DNA of 64,000 bases from Cocos nucifera (taxonomy: Eukaryota; Streptophyta; Magnoliopsida; Arecales; Arecaceae): the NCBI GenBank assembly GCA_006176705.1, contig QRFJ01000056.1:3153179-3217178 (forward strand). Reading direction: 5' to 3'. The notes below the pieces were generated by a model that saw only the letters and a list, made by a program, of their open reading frames with translations, made no database searches and was not told where the DNA came from. Shown here piece after piece: positions 10,012 through 22,020 of this stretch (its first letter is position 1; the number at the start of each line of letters is the position of its first letter). Both the position numbers and the translations under genes were made by a program.

Positions 10012-12706
10012 GTATGTATGTATGAGATTATAAGAGGTTAATGGTGAATACTAGCATATATATTTATAAAAAAGAATACTATTATATATTTAATTTTAAT
10101 TTTTCTTTGATGCCAGGAAGTGACAAGGCCATTTGATGCCCCACAAGAAGAGGGAGGAAATTGTTATAACTTAGTAGGGGTTATACTAGGGATACAGAAT
10201 GACTGGCCTAATGTTGCTCCAAGTTCATTAATTAGGCTGGCCTGACGATTTTGTAACACCCGAGCCTCGGCATCGGCTTTTTCGTTTGTATTAGACCTAC
10301 TGAAGTGAGTTGAGGAGAAAAGTTCTAAAGAGGATCACCGGAAATTGAAGGACTAAAAGATCGAACATGTAGCTATTGTTAAAAGTGAACTTAACCGATT
10401 ACAAGTGTGAAATCTATGGTCCTACTGGATTTAGTGCACGCATAATTGCAACCAAGATGCCTCCCAATAATTCCCATCTGTGCGCACTCATACATCTGAA
10501 GATTCTGAACACCTCTAAAAGGCCTGGACCTACTCTCGTTGAATGGCTATGGGCCCCCTAAGATTCCACCCACTTTCTCCAATTTGGCCTGTCAGAGGGC
10601 GGTTCTCAGCATTGTGGCTCCCAAACTTTTCCAGGGGTAAATGACTCAGTCAAAAAAGGGCAAGGTATAGATTTGGCAATTTATAATATAGGATCAATTT
10701 CATTCCAATACTAGTGAACTTGCTTAATGCTTATGGATGGAACGAAGGCAACCAAATACTTATCCTACATCCTTTTCCAGACCTTCCTATGTCTATGTTT
10801 ATATGCACCCTTCATAAAATATGCCATTGAGTTGGTTCATAGCCTTCGTTTCTCTCATTTTGCTCCCAAAATCTCTCTTACGATCGTACGTTTAGAGAGG
10901 ACCAGATTGAAGCTTCTACTGTTCATGAATACTGGTTGTCTTTAAATTAGAAGCCAAATGGCCATGTCATTCATGTACAGAGACTAAAGCATGAATTGGA
11001 GTGGCAAAGCCACTACCTTGCTCATGCAAGTTAACAATCAATTGTAATAGCTGGGTCGGTCATAATGCTCAAAAAGCTCCGATAGTGAATACTTCTTTGG
11101 TTCTATGATTCATGAGTAGTCCTTTGGAAAGCCAATCTAAAGCATTTTATACTCGTTCTCCCCGGAAAGAGAGGTGGCTGGTTATTGGGAAAGCCTGCTC
11201 ATAGACAAATAGGTGGCACAATCTCCCATGATCTATAATGCTTTCCTACCATGGATTACAGGAATGAACCCTCGATTTCTTATATGGCTGAAGAGCATCA
11301 TTACGGAACGAAGTTAGAAGATTCTGATGGAAGAATATATAACTTAATCAAAAGGCCTGCTGGCTTGTAATGGGGGTGCATTAACTCTTGGCATATTCCT
11401 GAGGTGTCTTCTGGGGTACCATACATAAAAGTAGAGGCCTTAAAGTGCCGGAACAAAAGTGAGGGATGGTGGTAGGCCATGCTTTGTGCTTAGCTTCATC
11501 ATTGAAACACAGAGAAAAAGACCACCACAAGAGATTGTCCTGTGTTTAATGGAAGAAAGGTGCCATGGGACTTCAGGGACACCAGAAGCTTTTTGGTTCT
11601 TCCCAACCATTCCTTTGTCACAAAGGCACGCTTTGACTCCAAATAGAAGAGGGTCCCTCTGCGTAGTGGGGGAACTGTTCTCCAACTGAGGCTGGTGAGA
11701 AGGAGCAGGATTGGGACAATGGCAATGGGAATGGTCTAGAAAGAAAACGATACACTGCCAAAACCCATCTGAATCACATTGATGGTCTGTCCTCCTGGCT
11801 TTCTGCAAACACCAATGGGTAGCTTTGCCTTGTCATGTTCTCTGTCATCCAAATCTAAGCCACTCATAGGAGCCGTTTCATTACTGAAGCAATTATAGTT
11901 GAAATTTTTCAGGGTAATGCTAGTAATCCATGGATGAGGCAAGTGTTTAGGCTGGTCTGATAAAGCAAAAGAATCAACAAAAGAACTTGAAGACTTCAAC
12001 AACTTGACAATAAGGTTATGCGAAATCAAGTCCTCTAGGCAAAAGTATGACATGGGGAGACGAGGAATGAATCAAGTAAACATGGTCTTAATTGGCATCA
12101 TGATTAGGTTAAGCTAATTTGAGGCACTTTGATTAATAGAGATTGTTATCAATGAGTGGCTTTTCTTAGACTAGCCATGTGTATAGGATGACAGCATTAA
12201 AGATCAGAAGCTAATTAAGAGCTCGAAGATACAAACATGCTGTCTCTAACGTTAAACTACTTTATTATCAGAGAAAAAATTATACTGCTTCAAGTGCTTT
12301 GGGTAAAAGTACATTGCAGTAAGCCAAGGAAAGAATCAAGTAAACAAAGCCGCAAAACTAGAAAAAGAATCAAGTAAAGTAGTGTTCCTAAATTTTAATT
12401 TGTTATTAGATTAAGCTAGTCACATGCATTGTGAACAAAACTTAACATTTTGTCACTAAGATTATGCTAGATGAAATGCTTTGGATAAAAAATATAGCGT
12501 GGTAAGACAAGAATCAACATAAAGCTGTTAGATTCTTGTCATTAGGTTAAGCTGATAACATGCATTTTGAGAAAGACTCAAAACATTTTGGCACCAAGGT
12601 AGTTGGAAAGAAAATATGGTGGTGGGGTAAAACAAGAAAAGAATCAAGTAAACATAGCAACTCTCAACTAATCATGTGCACCATGAGTGAAAAGAGACAT
12701 TTGTAA

Positions 12707-12708
<2 letters not shown>

Positions 12709-12766
<58 letters not shown>
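12709..12766. repeat. Compound (TG)n(AG)n microsatellite
   Basis: About 33 bp of TG repeats run straight into about 25 bp of AG repeats. Confidence 0.95.
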
Positions 12767-15102
12767 CTTTTTAGTGCAATGCTGAGGATACACTAGGGGA
12801 GTGAGTGGCGTTTTAGGTGATTGCATAATGACAAAAAAGCACTAGAAAACTGCTTAGAGAACTCAAAATCCCGACATTTTGGCACTTTAATCATCATAAC
12901 AAGATTACCAGCTAAACAAAGTGAACTCTCCACTGTGTGATTATATGTTAATGAAGCTAATTCTGGGAACTTTTGTTGGAAGAATATTGATGCAAAGAAG
13001 GGAAAAGGAATTAAATACTCCTAGGAAAGGTTGGGACTCTGAAGTAGGTGGTGAGCCAACCCATAAAGGGGTCTTCTCATGCGCTTCATGACAAGAGCAT
13101 TTTGAATTATTTTTTGTTTTGATCTAAAGAGCAACAGAAGCCCGATTTGTGTTAGTATATTAATGATGTCAGGTGTATGATAACATTGCGTCTGCTCCAA
13201 AGATCATCAAAAGAGCCGGATCAGCCTGAATGATAGAAAAGTTGAAAAGAGAGAAAGAAACCAGAAGGTGCAGAATATAACAAAATACCATGCTCTGTTT
13301 TACGACAAATTTATAATTGTTTATAATAAAACAAGAGATTTTTGGTTGCAGCAGGTGGTGGAGCTAATTCACTTCATTTTCTTTTTGGCTCCTGAAGAGA
13401 ATGAAAGCTGTTTGTCCCTCTCATCCAGAAGGGAACTTGATTGGAAAGCCATGACCGGTCTGGAACAAAAAGGTTAGAAGATGCTCCCAAGAGAGCATGG
13501 CCACAAATCGTTTGGTGGTCTAAATGATCAGATGGGCATGTCTCATGATGTGAGCGTGCAAAGGATGGAGTAGAGAGAAGAAGGTGGACTTGATTTGTCT
13601 CCACTAATAAAGGACCGTCGAATTGATACATGTGAGGAATAGATTCTGACCAAGTATTCTGCACATCATTTTTCTTTAGGATCAACTTCAGTGGTAGCAT
13701 GAAGGACAGCGGACAACGTGGTGGAGTTGGATCTATTTTTCTGCGATGTGAGGTCATATCTAGTTCCTATTTGTGGTTTCTCACTTTTTTATACGGTGCC
13801 TACTGAGTTGAGAGCTACTTGAAAGGGTTTGATGCATGCTGTTATTATTTTATATGCTGATAGAATGATTAGTTCTAGTTGTTTGATGGAAGAAATAGAT
13901 TACTTGTTAACATGCATTGGAGAAAAAATTGTAGCAAAAGAACTTGTATGGGCTCTCTTGTTGGCATATCACTCGATCGTAGGGATTAAACAACATACCC
14001 TCTTAGCATCGCAAGTTGTCCAGTATCAGAAAATTTATGAGCGTGTTTTAAGAAAATTTTTAAGAAGGGGCAGCTATAACCGTAAAATGATCTCTTGTAT
14101 ATTTTGACAAAGAATAGTTTTACAAACATTGACATAAACAGATGAAAACAAATAAAAAAGTAATTTAATGATCCAGAATATTGCGCATGGAGGTTCAAGT
14201 AAGAACAATTTGTTATAAGGTGCTACAAGATACACTGATTGAACAGGAAATAATTCTAAACTTGAAATATAAATTTTAATTTAAAAATTATATAGATAAA
14301 TTTGTATTTAGTATATAATATATAAACTATTTTTATTTTGGTTATTATCAAGTTGCATTGACCGAAAAATTTGTCTGATCCAATGATAACTTAGGTGATT
14401 GTTGGATTGCGATTGTTTGTAGTTGGATGAAAACTCCTACTAATTCTAAGGGTTATGATCTGAAATAACCTATTAAGAGATCTAGTAAAAACCATCTTTT
14501 GGTAGAGAGATACAATACTTATTCATTTGTTGGGCTAGCCACATAACACAATTTTATCAATCAAAATTCATATTTTTCTATGCACCATCCATTCAATGGA
14601 AGAATACAAATACCCATGAATATTTTATTAAACTCATAAAATACAAAAAAATTATAATTATTAATTATGTTACTTGCAGTAGTGCGCCCACATTATTAAT
14701 TGGCATAACATAATAAAGGCTCATCAATTATGCTATTTAAAGTTTCTTCATGAGAAATTATTAATAAAAATGTTTCTATCACTTATATTTTGGACTAATC
14801 AATAATAAACTAGTATATCATCTATTATTATAAAAAAGCTGTATTATCATTCAAATTTAATTAAAAATTTTAAGTAAAAAATTATTGTCAACTGATGGCT
14901 TACAGTTTTTATTATTTTGAATTTAAAAAAAAAATGCACTCGTATTTGGATGATTCAAAATATTTACCGTACAAACGATCTGGGCGATTATTTCTTCCAG
15001 GATACGGAAGATTTGAACAACAGTACCCATCCTAAGGTACGGATGGCAAACGGCCAAACGCCACAAAGCATGTTACTCAAAGCAGGCCCTTTGAAAGTTC
15101 CC

Positions 15103-15129
<27 letters not shown>
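15103..15129. repeat. (AT)n microsatellite
   Basis: An uninterrupted alternating AT run of about 26 bp. Confidence 0.9.
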
Positions 15130-15133
<4 letters not shown>

Positions 15134-15420
15134 TTTTGTTTGGCAAGCAATTTCTAAATTCATTTTTAAAGTATATGTCCAAATTAAGAAGTACGATAGG
15201 TATGCTGCTCTCTTACGTCATTTTCTGGAGCTTTATACAGATCCACAATAGGACAAGTATAATACTAGTTTCCGTTTAATGAGGGCGAGATTTGAGGATA
15301 CGGTGGGAAGCTAACAGCTAGACCGAGTTTTCCTTAAAATAGTTTAATAATAAACCAAGGGTACTGCTGTGAGTTCCTTACTTTTGATTTTCTAATAAAT
15401 TATTTGAGGGATGCCTCGTT

Positions 15421-15515
15421 GTTATAAGCTGCGAGCGAATGAAAGGCATCGAGCCCTCCCCTCTCTCCACCCCTGACCATCCCCCTGTAACCTCTCTCTC
15501 TCTCTCTCTCTCACG
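15421..15515 (+). promoter_or_regulatory. Core promoter candidate of the NIP aquaporin gene
   Basis: A TTATAAG TATA-like box at 15,422-15,428 is followed about 60 bp later by a CT-rich tract with (CT)n at 15,495-15,513. Pyrimidine tracts of this kind are common around plant transcription starts and in 5' leaders. The start site would then be near 15,455, giving a leader of roughly 570 bases. The start site is inferred, not seen. Confidence 0.4.
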
Positions 15516-15594
15516 CACGCACACAAACACTCTCTTTCCCAATTTCTACTGCAAGACTCGAGAGCACCTGAATGTCAGGATTGAGTGTCCTTCT

Positions 15595-15600
15595 ATGTAA
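15595..15600 (+). promoter_or_regulatory. AUG-stop element 1 (ATGTAA) in the NIP leader
   Basis: An ATG directly followed by TAA lies about 430 bases before the main start codon. In Arabidopsis NIP5;1, AUGUAA in the leader causes boron-dependent ribosome stalling and mRNA decay. A 14-codon upstream ORF starting at 15,572 overlaps this copy in another frame. A role here is inferred from the gene's identity. Confidence 0.55.
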
Positions 15601-15792
15601 GCATTTGTTCTTTTAAATCCTCCCATTTCGAGATTTTGGTTTCATCAAACTTGGCTGTCTTTCCTCCCATTGCTTGACCAATCCCAAAGCTGTTATCCAT
15701 AAAACAAGCAACTCTCACTTGTACTCTTTGTTAGGCTGGCTCTCTTCTCTCTCCTCATTCCTTAGAAACACATTCATAAAAACCTTCAGATC

Positions 15793-15798
15793 ATGTAA
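15793..15798 (+). promoter_or_regulatory. AUG-stop element 2 (ATGTAA) in the NIP leader
   Basis: The second ATG-TAA pair sits in the context TCAGATCATGTAATTT, 233 bases before the main ATG. It lies in the first copy of an imperfect direct duplication. This closely resembles the boron-sensing AUG-stop of Arabidopsis NIP5;1. Confidence 0.6.
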
Positions 15799-15954
15799 TT
15801 TTTGCCTCCTTGCTTCCATCAACACCATTAGAGAGAGCAAAAAGAAAAATGAGAATCCTTTAGCTTTGTTAAAAGGAGTTCGCTTATATTGTTATCAATC
15901 CTGGCTACAATTCTACCATTCTTATAGCCATACCTTTATAAAAAACACCAAATC

Positions 15955-15960
15955 ATGTAA
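15955..15960 (+). promoter_or_regulatory. AUG-stop element 3 (ATGTAA) in the NIP leader
   Basis: The third ATG-TAA pair lies 71 bases before the main ATG in the context CCAAATCATGTAATAAG. It occupies the equivalent place in the second copy of the direct duplication. Being closest to the main ORF, it may have the largest effect on reinitiation. Confidence 0.6.
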
Positions 15961-16025
15961 TAAGTTCCCTTCTTAGCACATCCCCTTCAAAAAAAAAAAA
16001 AAAAGGTTATTTGGTGTAGCTTTGG

Positions 16026-19000
16026 ATGATGCCGGAGACCGAGAACGGAACACCGAACGTGTCGGCCCCACCGACGCCGGGCACGCCGGGGGCGCCACTC
16101 TTCTCGTCGCTCCGCGTCGACTCGCTGTCCTACGATAGGAACTCGATGCCGCGGTGCAACAGGTGCCTGCCGGTGAACTCCTACTCCTGGGCTTCCCCTC
16201 CCACGTGCTTCACCGAGATCCCCAAGCCCGACGTGTCCCTCACCCGCAAGGTATGCATGCGTGCGTTGTCAAAATATTACCCAGCTTTAATTCCTCACAT
16301 CTCAGCGTACACTTTATTTTATATACCTTAGCAGTCGTAAAACAATGATTAGCACATCTTAAAATTAGTGCATGATATGTGAAACCTATAGCTTGTGGCG
16401 CATGAATATATCTCAAAATAAACCGAGTGTCATCAAAGTGCAGTGGAAGCATTGGACATAAAATTTTGGTTCGTGTTCATCATCAATTTTGGCTTTTCAT
16501 TCTTTGCATGGCATGGGGTCAAGTCATGCCGTTGAATCAAGACATCATCTATGACATGTCCCTTGTCCTAATATGTGTCATTAAGGTGTGGGCTAGGATC
16601 GTTCTTTTTTTCGTAGAAATATCGGCTAGGATCGTTGTAAGCGCATGATGAGGCATGCAGGAGAGCTAAAGGCTTAACATCCAAGTAAGACTGAATGGCT
16701 TAACAGGTAGGAATGGGTCATCACTTGTCATGGCTTTGACCAAAGCAATGAGATGAAGTGGTGAAGGGGGTTTCGGCTGGGTTTGGCTTCCTCCCTAAAT
16801 TATTAAATAGGGTTCAGTAATTCGCTCGATTCCATCCATCCTTCTTTATTGCCTCTCTAGCTATCGGATGTTTAATAATGCCAAACAAATAAATATCTGA
16901 ACAGAAGAGATCCGGAGATGTTCGTGCTTCACAATAATTCAAAATATGCTCAATTTTTCCAAGCCATTAACTTTCTGTTGATCAAGGAAGCTATCTTCTC
17001 TAATCTTATAAATTAGCTGTCAATATTACCTGTTAAATTCCATAATTCCCTTTTCTTTTTTTTTTTTAAAACACTTTCCTTAACTTTTCATCTATTGAGA
17101 ACTTTGTTGTTCACAATAAATGGTTCATCTCTTCTATATGTTTGGTTTTGGACAAGTAATATTGTGGATTGAAATCTGGATACATATTGCTTTTCCAACC
17201 GAAGGACACACCTCTTGCCATCGGAAATGGATATCAGATTTCTCCAGAAAAAAGTGTCCTTCAGAACAGTTTCAGGTTGACGTATGTCTTTTCTGACAGA
17301 AGTTGGAACAGAATTCTGTAAGCTATGATCTAGTAACCCAACGTCTGGTCCAATCAACGATGACCAGACCAGGGATCGTTCATTGAAGCGGCAAGTATTG
17401 GCTTGACACGGTGGCTTTAAGGAGTGATGCTCGTTTTTTTAGGGTAGAGCAGTGATACCCTGGACTCTTCTCAGACTTGCACCGGCCACGTTTCGGGGGG
17501 CACCGAAAGGCATTTTGTTCGGTTGGATTTATGTACATGACCATGTAGGATTAGCTTTAGCAAACACCCTACGATTTTTTAAAAAAAAAATTATTTATTT
17601 ATTCAATCATTAAAAAAATAAAAAACCACCTTACGAGTCATATTACTTATGAGGATTTAGGTGGACATATTTTTAGTCCGACATATAAAAAGCGTACATG
17701 AGAATATATGTAGACATGTGTTTAGTTTTACGTATAGGTAGAGCATATGAAGAATAGATTAAGAATAAAATAATTTAAATAATATTTTCTAGCTAATCTT
17801 TTTAAATGAGATTATAAATTATTATATTACTATAGAATATAAACCTTGGTTGTGGTTTCATTTCATCTAATCAAATTTGTATCCCAACACCTAAAAATGG
17901 TTCTACAAGCTTAGGATCAGATCAGAAAGCTCGTTAAAGACCAGTTTGATTGATGAAAAATCAACTACAGCCATTGGCTGCGTGAAGGTATCCATCTGCG
18001 GCTCATATTTAAATGCATGATTCATGTCGGAACAAAGTCTACTCAACCTTTTCAGTAGCTGCCAAAGTAGGGCCCCTCCAATTATTCTCATGCGGTCCAT
18101 GGCCTGCTTCCTGTAGACGAAGCAATGTTTCCCAAAGTCACACTAGCTTTATTGGTCGAACCAGTTTGTGCTCGACTCCAAAATAACATTTCTTTCGTTC
18201 GTGCCTTAATAGGAAAAAGATGAACCACTCGTCAAAACTTTATTCCATTTCTTTATATATTTCAAATTATAAATTTTATATTAATCACATTATGTGGTCT
18301 GGAATCAACTTGTACCACAACCAAGTAACTGCACCCTAGACGACGCTCTTTTCAATTATTTGAAATAGATGATTTATTAGGCTGGCCTGTGATTTTGTTA
18401 TCAACAATTTATGTAATCGGTGGTTCGGTAGATTGAAAAGGGCTTGTTGGATGGGAGAAATTTTTTTCCAAAATATTATAGCTTGTGGATATGATTGAAT
18501 TATATGAAGCGTCCATTTGATGACGATAATGGCAGCTTGGAGCAGAGTTCGTGGGCACCTTCATACTGATATTTGGTGCCACCGCGGCTCCCATCGTGAA
18601 CCAAAAGTACAATGGAGCCGAGACTCTCATCGGCAACGCTGCGTGCGCCGGCCTCGCCGTCATGATCGTGATCCTCTCCACCGGCCACATCTCGGGGGCC
18701 CACCTCAACCCCTCCCTCACCATCGCCTTCGCATGCCTCCGCCACTTCCCCTGGGTCCAAGTCCCCGCCTACATCACCGCCCAAGTCTCGGCATCCATCT
18801 GCGCTTCCTTCGCACTCAAAGCCATCTTCCATCCCTTCCTCTCCGGCGGCGTCACGGTCCCTTCCGTCAGCACCGCCCAGGCGTTCTTCCTTGAGTTCTG
18901 CATCACCTTCAATCTCTTGTTCGTCGTCACCGCCGTTGCTACAGATACTCGAGCGGTACGTATTCCAATAATTTCCCCCAGCTTCTCCCAGTCCTTCCAA

Positions 19001-19431
19001 TCCATTATCTCTCTTTTTTATGTACTTGTAATTAATTAGGTGGGAGAATTGGCCGGGATAGCAGTTGGGGCTACGGTTATGCTTAACATCCTTGTGGCCG
19101 GGTAACTACTTCGAAAAGTCCAGAACAAGTTGAAACAGTATCTTTGTAACTTATTTTCATTAGTTTTCTTAATGAAGGTGGTACTAGGTAGCTAAATCTT
19201 ATGTCTAATTTGCGACAAGTGTTTGTTTTGGGCAGGCCGTCGAGCGGTGGGTCGATGAACCCGGTGAGGACGCTGGGGCCGGCGTTGGCGGCCGGGAACT
19301 ACAGGCAGATATGGATATATTTGGTAGCACCCACTGCGGGGGCCATCGCCGGGGCTGCCACCTACACCCTCGTCAAGCTCACGGACGAGGACGGGGTGAC
19401 ACCACGCACGCCGAGGAGCTTCCGCCGCTAG
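16026..19431 (+). CDS. NIP5-1: NIP5;1/NIP3;1-type aquaporin (boric acid channel), four exons
   Basis: Exons are 16,026-16,250, 18,536-18,955, 19,040-19,101 and 19,236-19,431. All introns are GT-AG and the 300-residue product stays in frame. The N-terminus (PPTPGTPGAPLFSSLRVDSL, then SMPRC) and C-terminus (TPRTPRSFRR) are typical of the NIP5;1/rice NIP3;1 group. The pore motifs are NPS (about residue 133) and NPV (about 244), the unusual pair of this group, instead of two NPA boxes; the filter arginine follows NPV. Family knowledge says these plasma-membrane channels import boric acid in roots under boron shortage, and may also pass arsenite. Intron 1 is 2,285 bp. Two ATGs are adjacent (16,026 and 16,029). 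The leader carries three ATGTAA elements. The subgroup call is firm; orthology to NIP5;1 versus NIP6;1 would need a tree. Confidence 0.93.
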
Positions 19432-19745
19432 ACTCGGTGCCGTGCCTACTACCACCGCTCTATTTGGTTGGGAGTTTGTGACTTTGTGAGTGGTGATAAG
19501 TACCGTGTGATTATAACTATGTGAGAGAGAGAAAAAAATGACGTGCTTGTTAGCAAAAGGTCAAGGTCAAGGCGACTGTGAACGTGCTGACGTGGTGAGT
19601 GGACGTGCTGTGGCTGATGTGGAGCTAGCTGTCTTTTTGTGTGGAGAGTGCGAGGCAGGGCGAACCGGGTAGGAGAGGTTCGGTCTGTCAGTGGTCCATT
19701 GTGTGGTTGTGAGGAGCCTTTGGATTTTGGAATAAAGTGAGTGTG
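19432..19745 (+). other. 3' untranslated region and polyadenylation signal of the NIP gene
   Basis: An AATAAA hexamer lies at 19,731-19,736, about 300 bases after the stop codon, in a T/G-rich context typical of plant 3' ends. The true cleavage site is unknown. Confidence 0.5.
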
Positions 19746-21578
19746 ACGTGTATCTTGTGATATGTCTGTTAAACTGGTTTGATAATATATAGATATATAT
19801 TGTGGGATATCATGGGCTTTTGTTTTTGTTTTTTTGGTACATTGATGAAGGAAAGCTACAAAAACAAAATTACGATCCAACAAAGCTGCATCCATATATA
19901 AAAGCCTTGTAATCTATCGCTTTGTTGTGTTTGATTTGATTCCGTTCATTGGAGGTCAAGTTGTCTTCCTAATGGCCTTTGCTTTTTAAGAGGAAGATTA
20001 CAGGATGGAGTGCAAGAGGGAATCGTAATGCAGCGAGCAGCACCAATGGCAGATTTCACACCGAGCGAGCTCTTTTGATTGCCTTTGGTTCTGACTACCT
20101 GTTTTTCCTTGGTGTATGGTCATGAATAAATCGAATAGAATATTGACATTAAAGTAAAAGTGACATCCTGGGGAATACTCTCAGTCCATTGCTCGGTAGA
20201 ATGATGAGAGTTTGAGGCGAGAGGTTACAATCAACAGTGAACTTTTTCATTGCGTTTTTCTAATATTTTTCCAAATTTTTAAGCATTTCCAACTGGAACT
20301 TATGCCAGATTTTTCCATTTTGGAGGAGCAAAATGGGACAATGACGCACTCTAAAGACAATCACCACCTACCTATACGTGTACATCTAACATGATCGACC
20401 GCTGTCGATATGAATTTACGACCACGTAAAAAATGCGGAGTCCCGATCCAATTGATTGTGGGCAAAGTATTGAGCTTTAGTCAAATTTCATAATTGATGC
20501 CGTTAAAAAGAGAGGAGCCAAAGATAAAATGTAGGGAATTAGAATTCAGAGAAGCTACTTTGCTGTGACGGCCTTAATACATCAGCGCATTAGAACATTA
20601 ATAGCGTGGTATGGTGCACATTCTTTCCTTCATGAACATTTAAGATTTAACAAGTGCAGAATTGGTGATTTTAGTGAAAATGTTTTAGTTTGATCAATTG
20701 TGCTAAACTGCTAAAGGCTTTACTAGCTACTTGAGTGAAAAATTTTATTTGTCTTGAGCTTTGAAAGGCATAGGCCATGGGCTAGTAAATAAATGGAATG
20801 ACTGTAATTTCAAAAGAGAATTGACGTTATACTGATGATACGATGACTCCTTGGGTGTATATTCATATCTCTTCTTATAATATTTTTGTAATAATCCGAG
20901 ATCTCATTCAAAAAAAAATTAATTTAAAGATATTATTTGGATTCCTAGATCTTATCAAAGTAACTAAAATCTATCCATTACATAGTTGCTATGAGACTAA
21001 TTAAACTCATATTCACGTGAGCCATCTTATACTCTTTCCATTATATTATTAGTCTTTTTATCAAGTTAAGAGTCCAAATTCATTCAAATCCTATGATAAG
21101 TACCATAAATCCAATCACAAAAGCCTATATAAGCCATAAATTGATTATGCTCTAATATCCTTATCACAATGCAAGACTTTACCTGAAAAGGATATTTTAA
21201 AGATATTATTTGAGTTTCTTAGCTCTATATAAGCACCTAGAGCTATCCATTGCGTAGTCGAGACTAAAATACACTACCCATATGGGTCCTCACAATTCTA
21301 CCATTGCTAATAGATAATTACTTCTATGTAAAGGTCTTGCCTGTCCTATAGATCTCCTAATCACTACAAGAATCCTACATAGAACAAGCTATCAGCTAGG
21401 CTAGGCAAGATTGTAGAGCCACTAGTCAACAGCCAACAAAAATTGGGCCCAACATTGCCAACTTAGTTAATTGGTACATTGCTGAGCTGGATTGGAGAAG
21501 CCTATGGGGTTGAGTGGACACATCCAGCTGAGCTACTTTTAAGGAAATAAAGGTTAGACAAACCTCTCTCTCTCTTTT

Positions 21579-21580
<2 letters not shown>
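19746..21580. other. Intergenic region, no gene seen
   Basis: AT-rich DNA with only short meaningless frames. Around 20,900-21,340 two related blocks occur (AAAGATATTATTTGGATTCCTAGATC near 20,926 and AAAGATATTATTTGAGTTTCTTAGCTC near 21,200), which look like two copies of an old dispersed repeat of about 270-bp spacing. A weakly similar block lies near 63,080. Confidence 0.45.
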
Positions 21581-21611
<31 letters not shown>

Positions 21612-22020
21612 CCAGACTAGAATACATTCGATTGGATTTGGATTCAAATTCGGTCAGGTCAAAATTCTTTAATAGGAGTTCTACATCGATGATCTAAGTC
21701 ATTGGATGTGATCTACTATCTTAAAACTGTTTGCACACAAAAAATCATATGATTTGAAGATCTCTAGCCTATGCATCAAGTAATTTAAAAATATATCTAA
21801 TTTAATTTTATTTAGGCTGTCTAATTTTTGACTACTTGATGCATAGGCTAGGGATCTTCAAATCATATGATTTTTGGTATGCAAGCAGTTTTGAGGTAGT
21901 AGATCATATCCAATGGCTTGAATCGTTAATGTAGAACTTTCATTATAGAGTTTTGATCGAACTGGATCTGGATCCAAATCCGATCGAATGTATTCTAGTC
22001 TGGCTCTCTCTATATATATA
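21581..22020. mobile_element. Fold-back MITE of about 440 bp
   Basis: The left arm starts TATATAGAGAGAGAG-GCCAGACTAGAATACATTCG at 21,581-21,630. The right arm ends with the reverse complement, CGAATGTATTCTAGTCTGGC-TCTCTCTATATATA, at about 21,985-22,020. Pairing goes on inward for about 200 bp per side, including CTAGCCTATGCATCAAGTA against TACTTGATGCATAGGCTAG. Only about 35 bp in the centre are unpaired. There is no coding capacity. A TA-rich flank hides the target duplication, so the transposase superfamily is not certain. Confidence 0.8.

Larger units (their letters stand above)
10012..15415. other. Intergenic region without a recognisable gene
   Basis: Only short, unrelated open frames occur on both strands. 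I recognise no conserved protein, RNA gene or complete transposon. The base composition becomes strongly AT-rich after about 14,250. A TGTAACACCC motif at about 10,252 could mark an old transposon end, but no partner was found. Two simple-sequence tracts are listed separately. Confidence 0.5.
15736..15962 (+). repeat. Imperfect direct duplication carrying AUG-stop elements 2 and 3
   Basis: Segments 15,736-15,800 and 15,901-15,962 both begin CTGGCT and end ATCATGTAAT, with the ATGTAA 57 and 54 bases in. The last 26 bases match at 21 positions. The middle is more diverged. This suggests an old tandem duplication of about 165 bp spacing. Confidence 0.5.

Noticed and set aside
11440..12053. Overlapping minus-strand frames of 122 and 105 codons
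   Set aside because: No recognisable motif, no consistent frame across the region, and no splice context that joins them.
13374..13757. 127-codon minus frame
   Set aside because: Composition like surrounding non-coding DNA and no familiar domain.
18500..19000. 166-codon open frame on the minus strand
   Set aside because: It lies opposite exon 2 of the NIP gene, whose GC-rich third positions leave few stops on the other strand. It has no known motifs.
19449..19895. 148-codon minus frame
   Set aside because: It lies over the NIP 3' untranslated region and has no conserved features.
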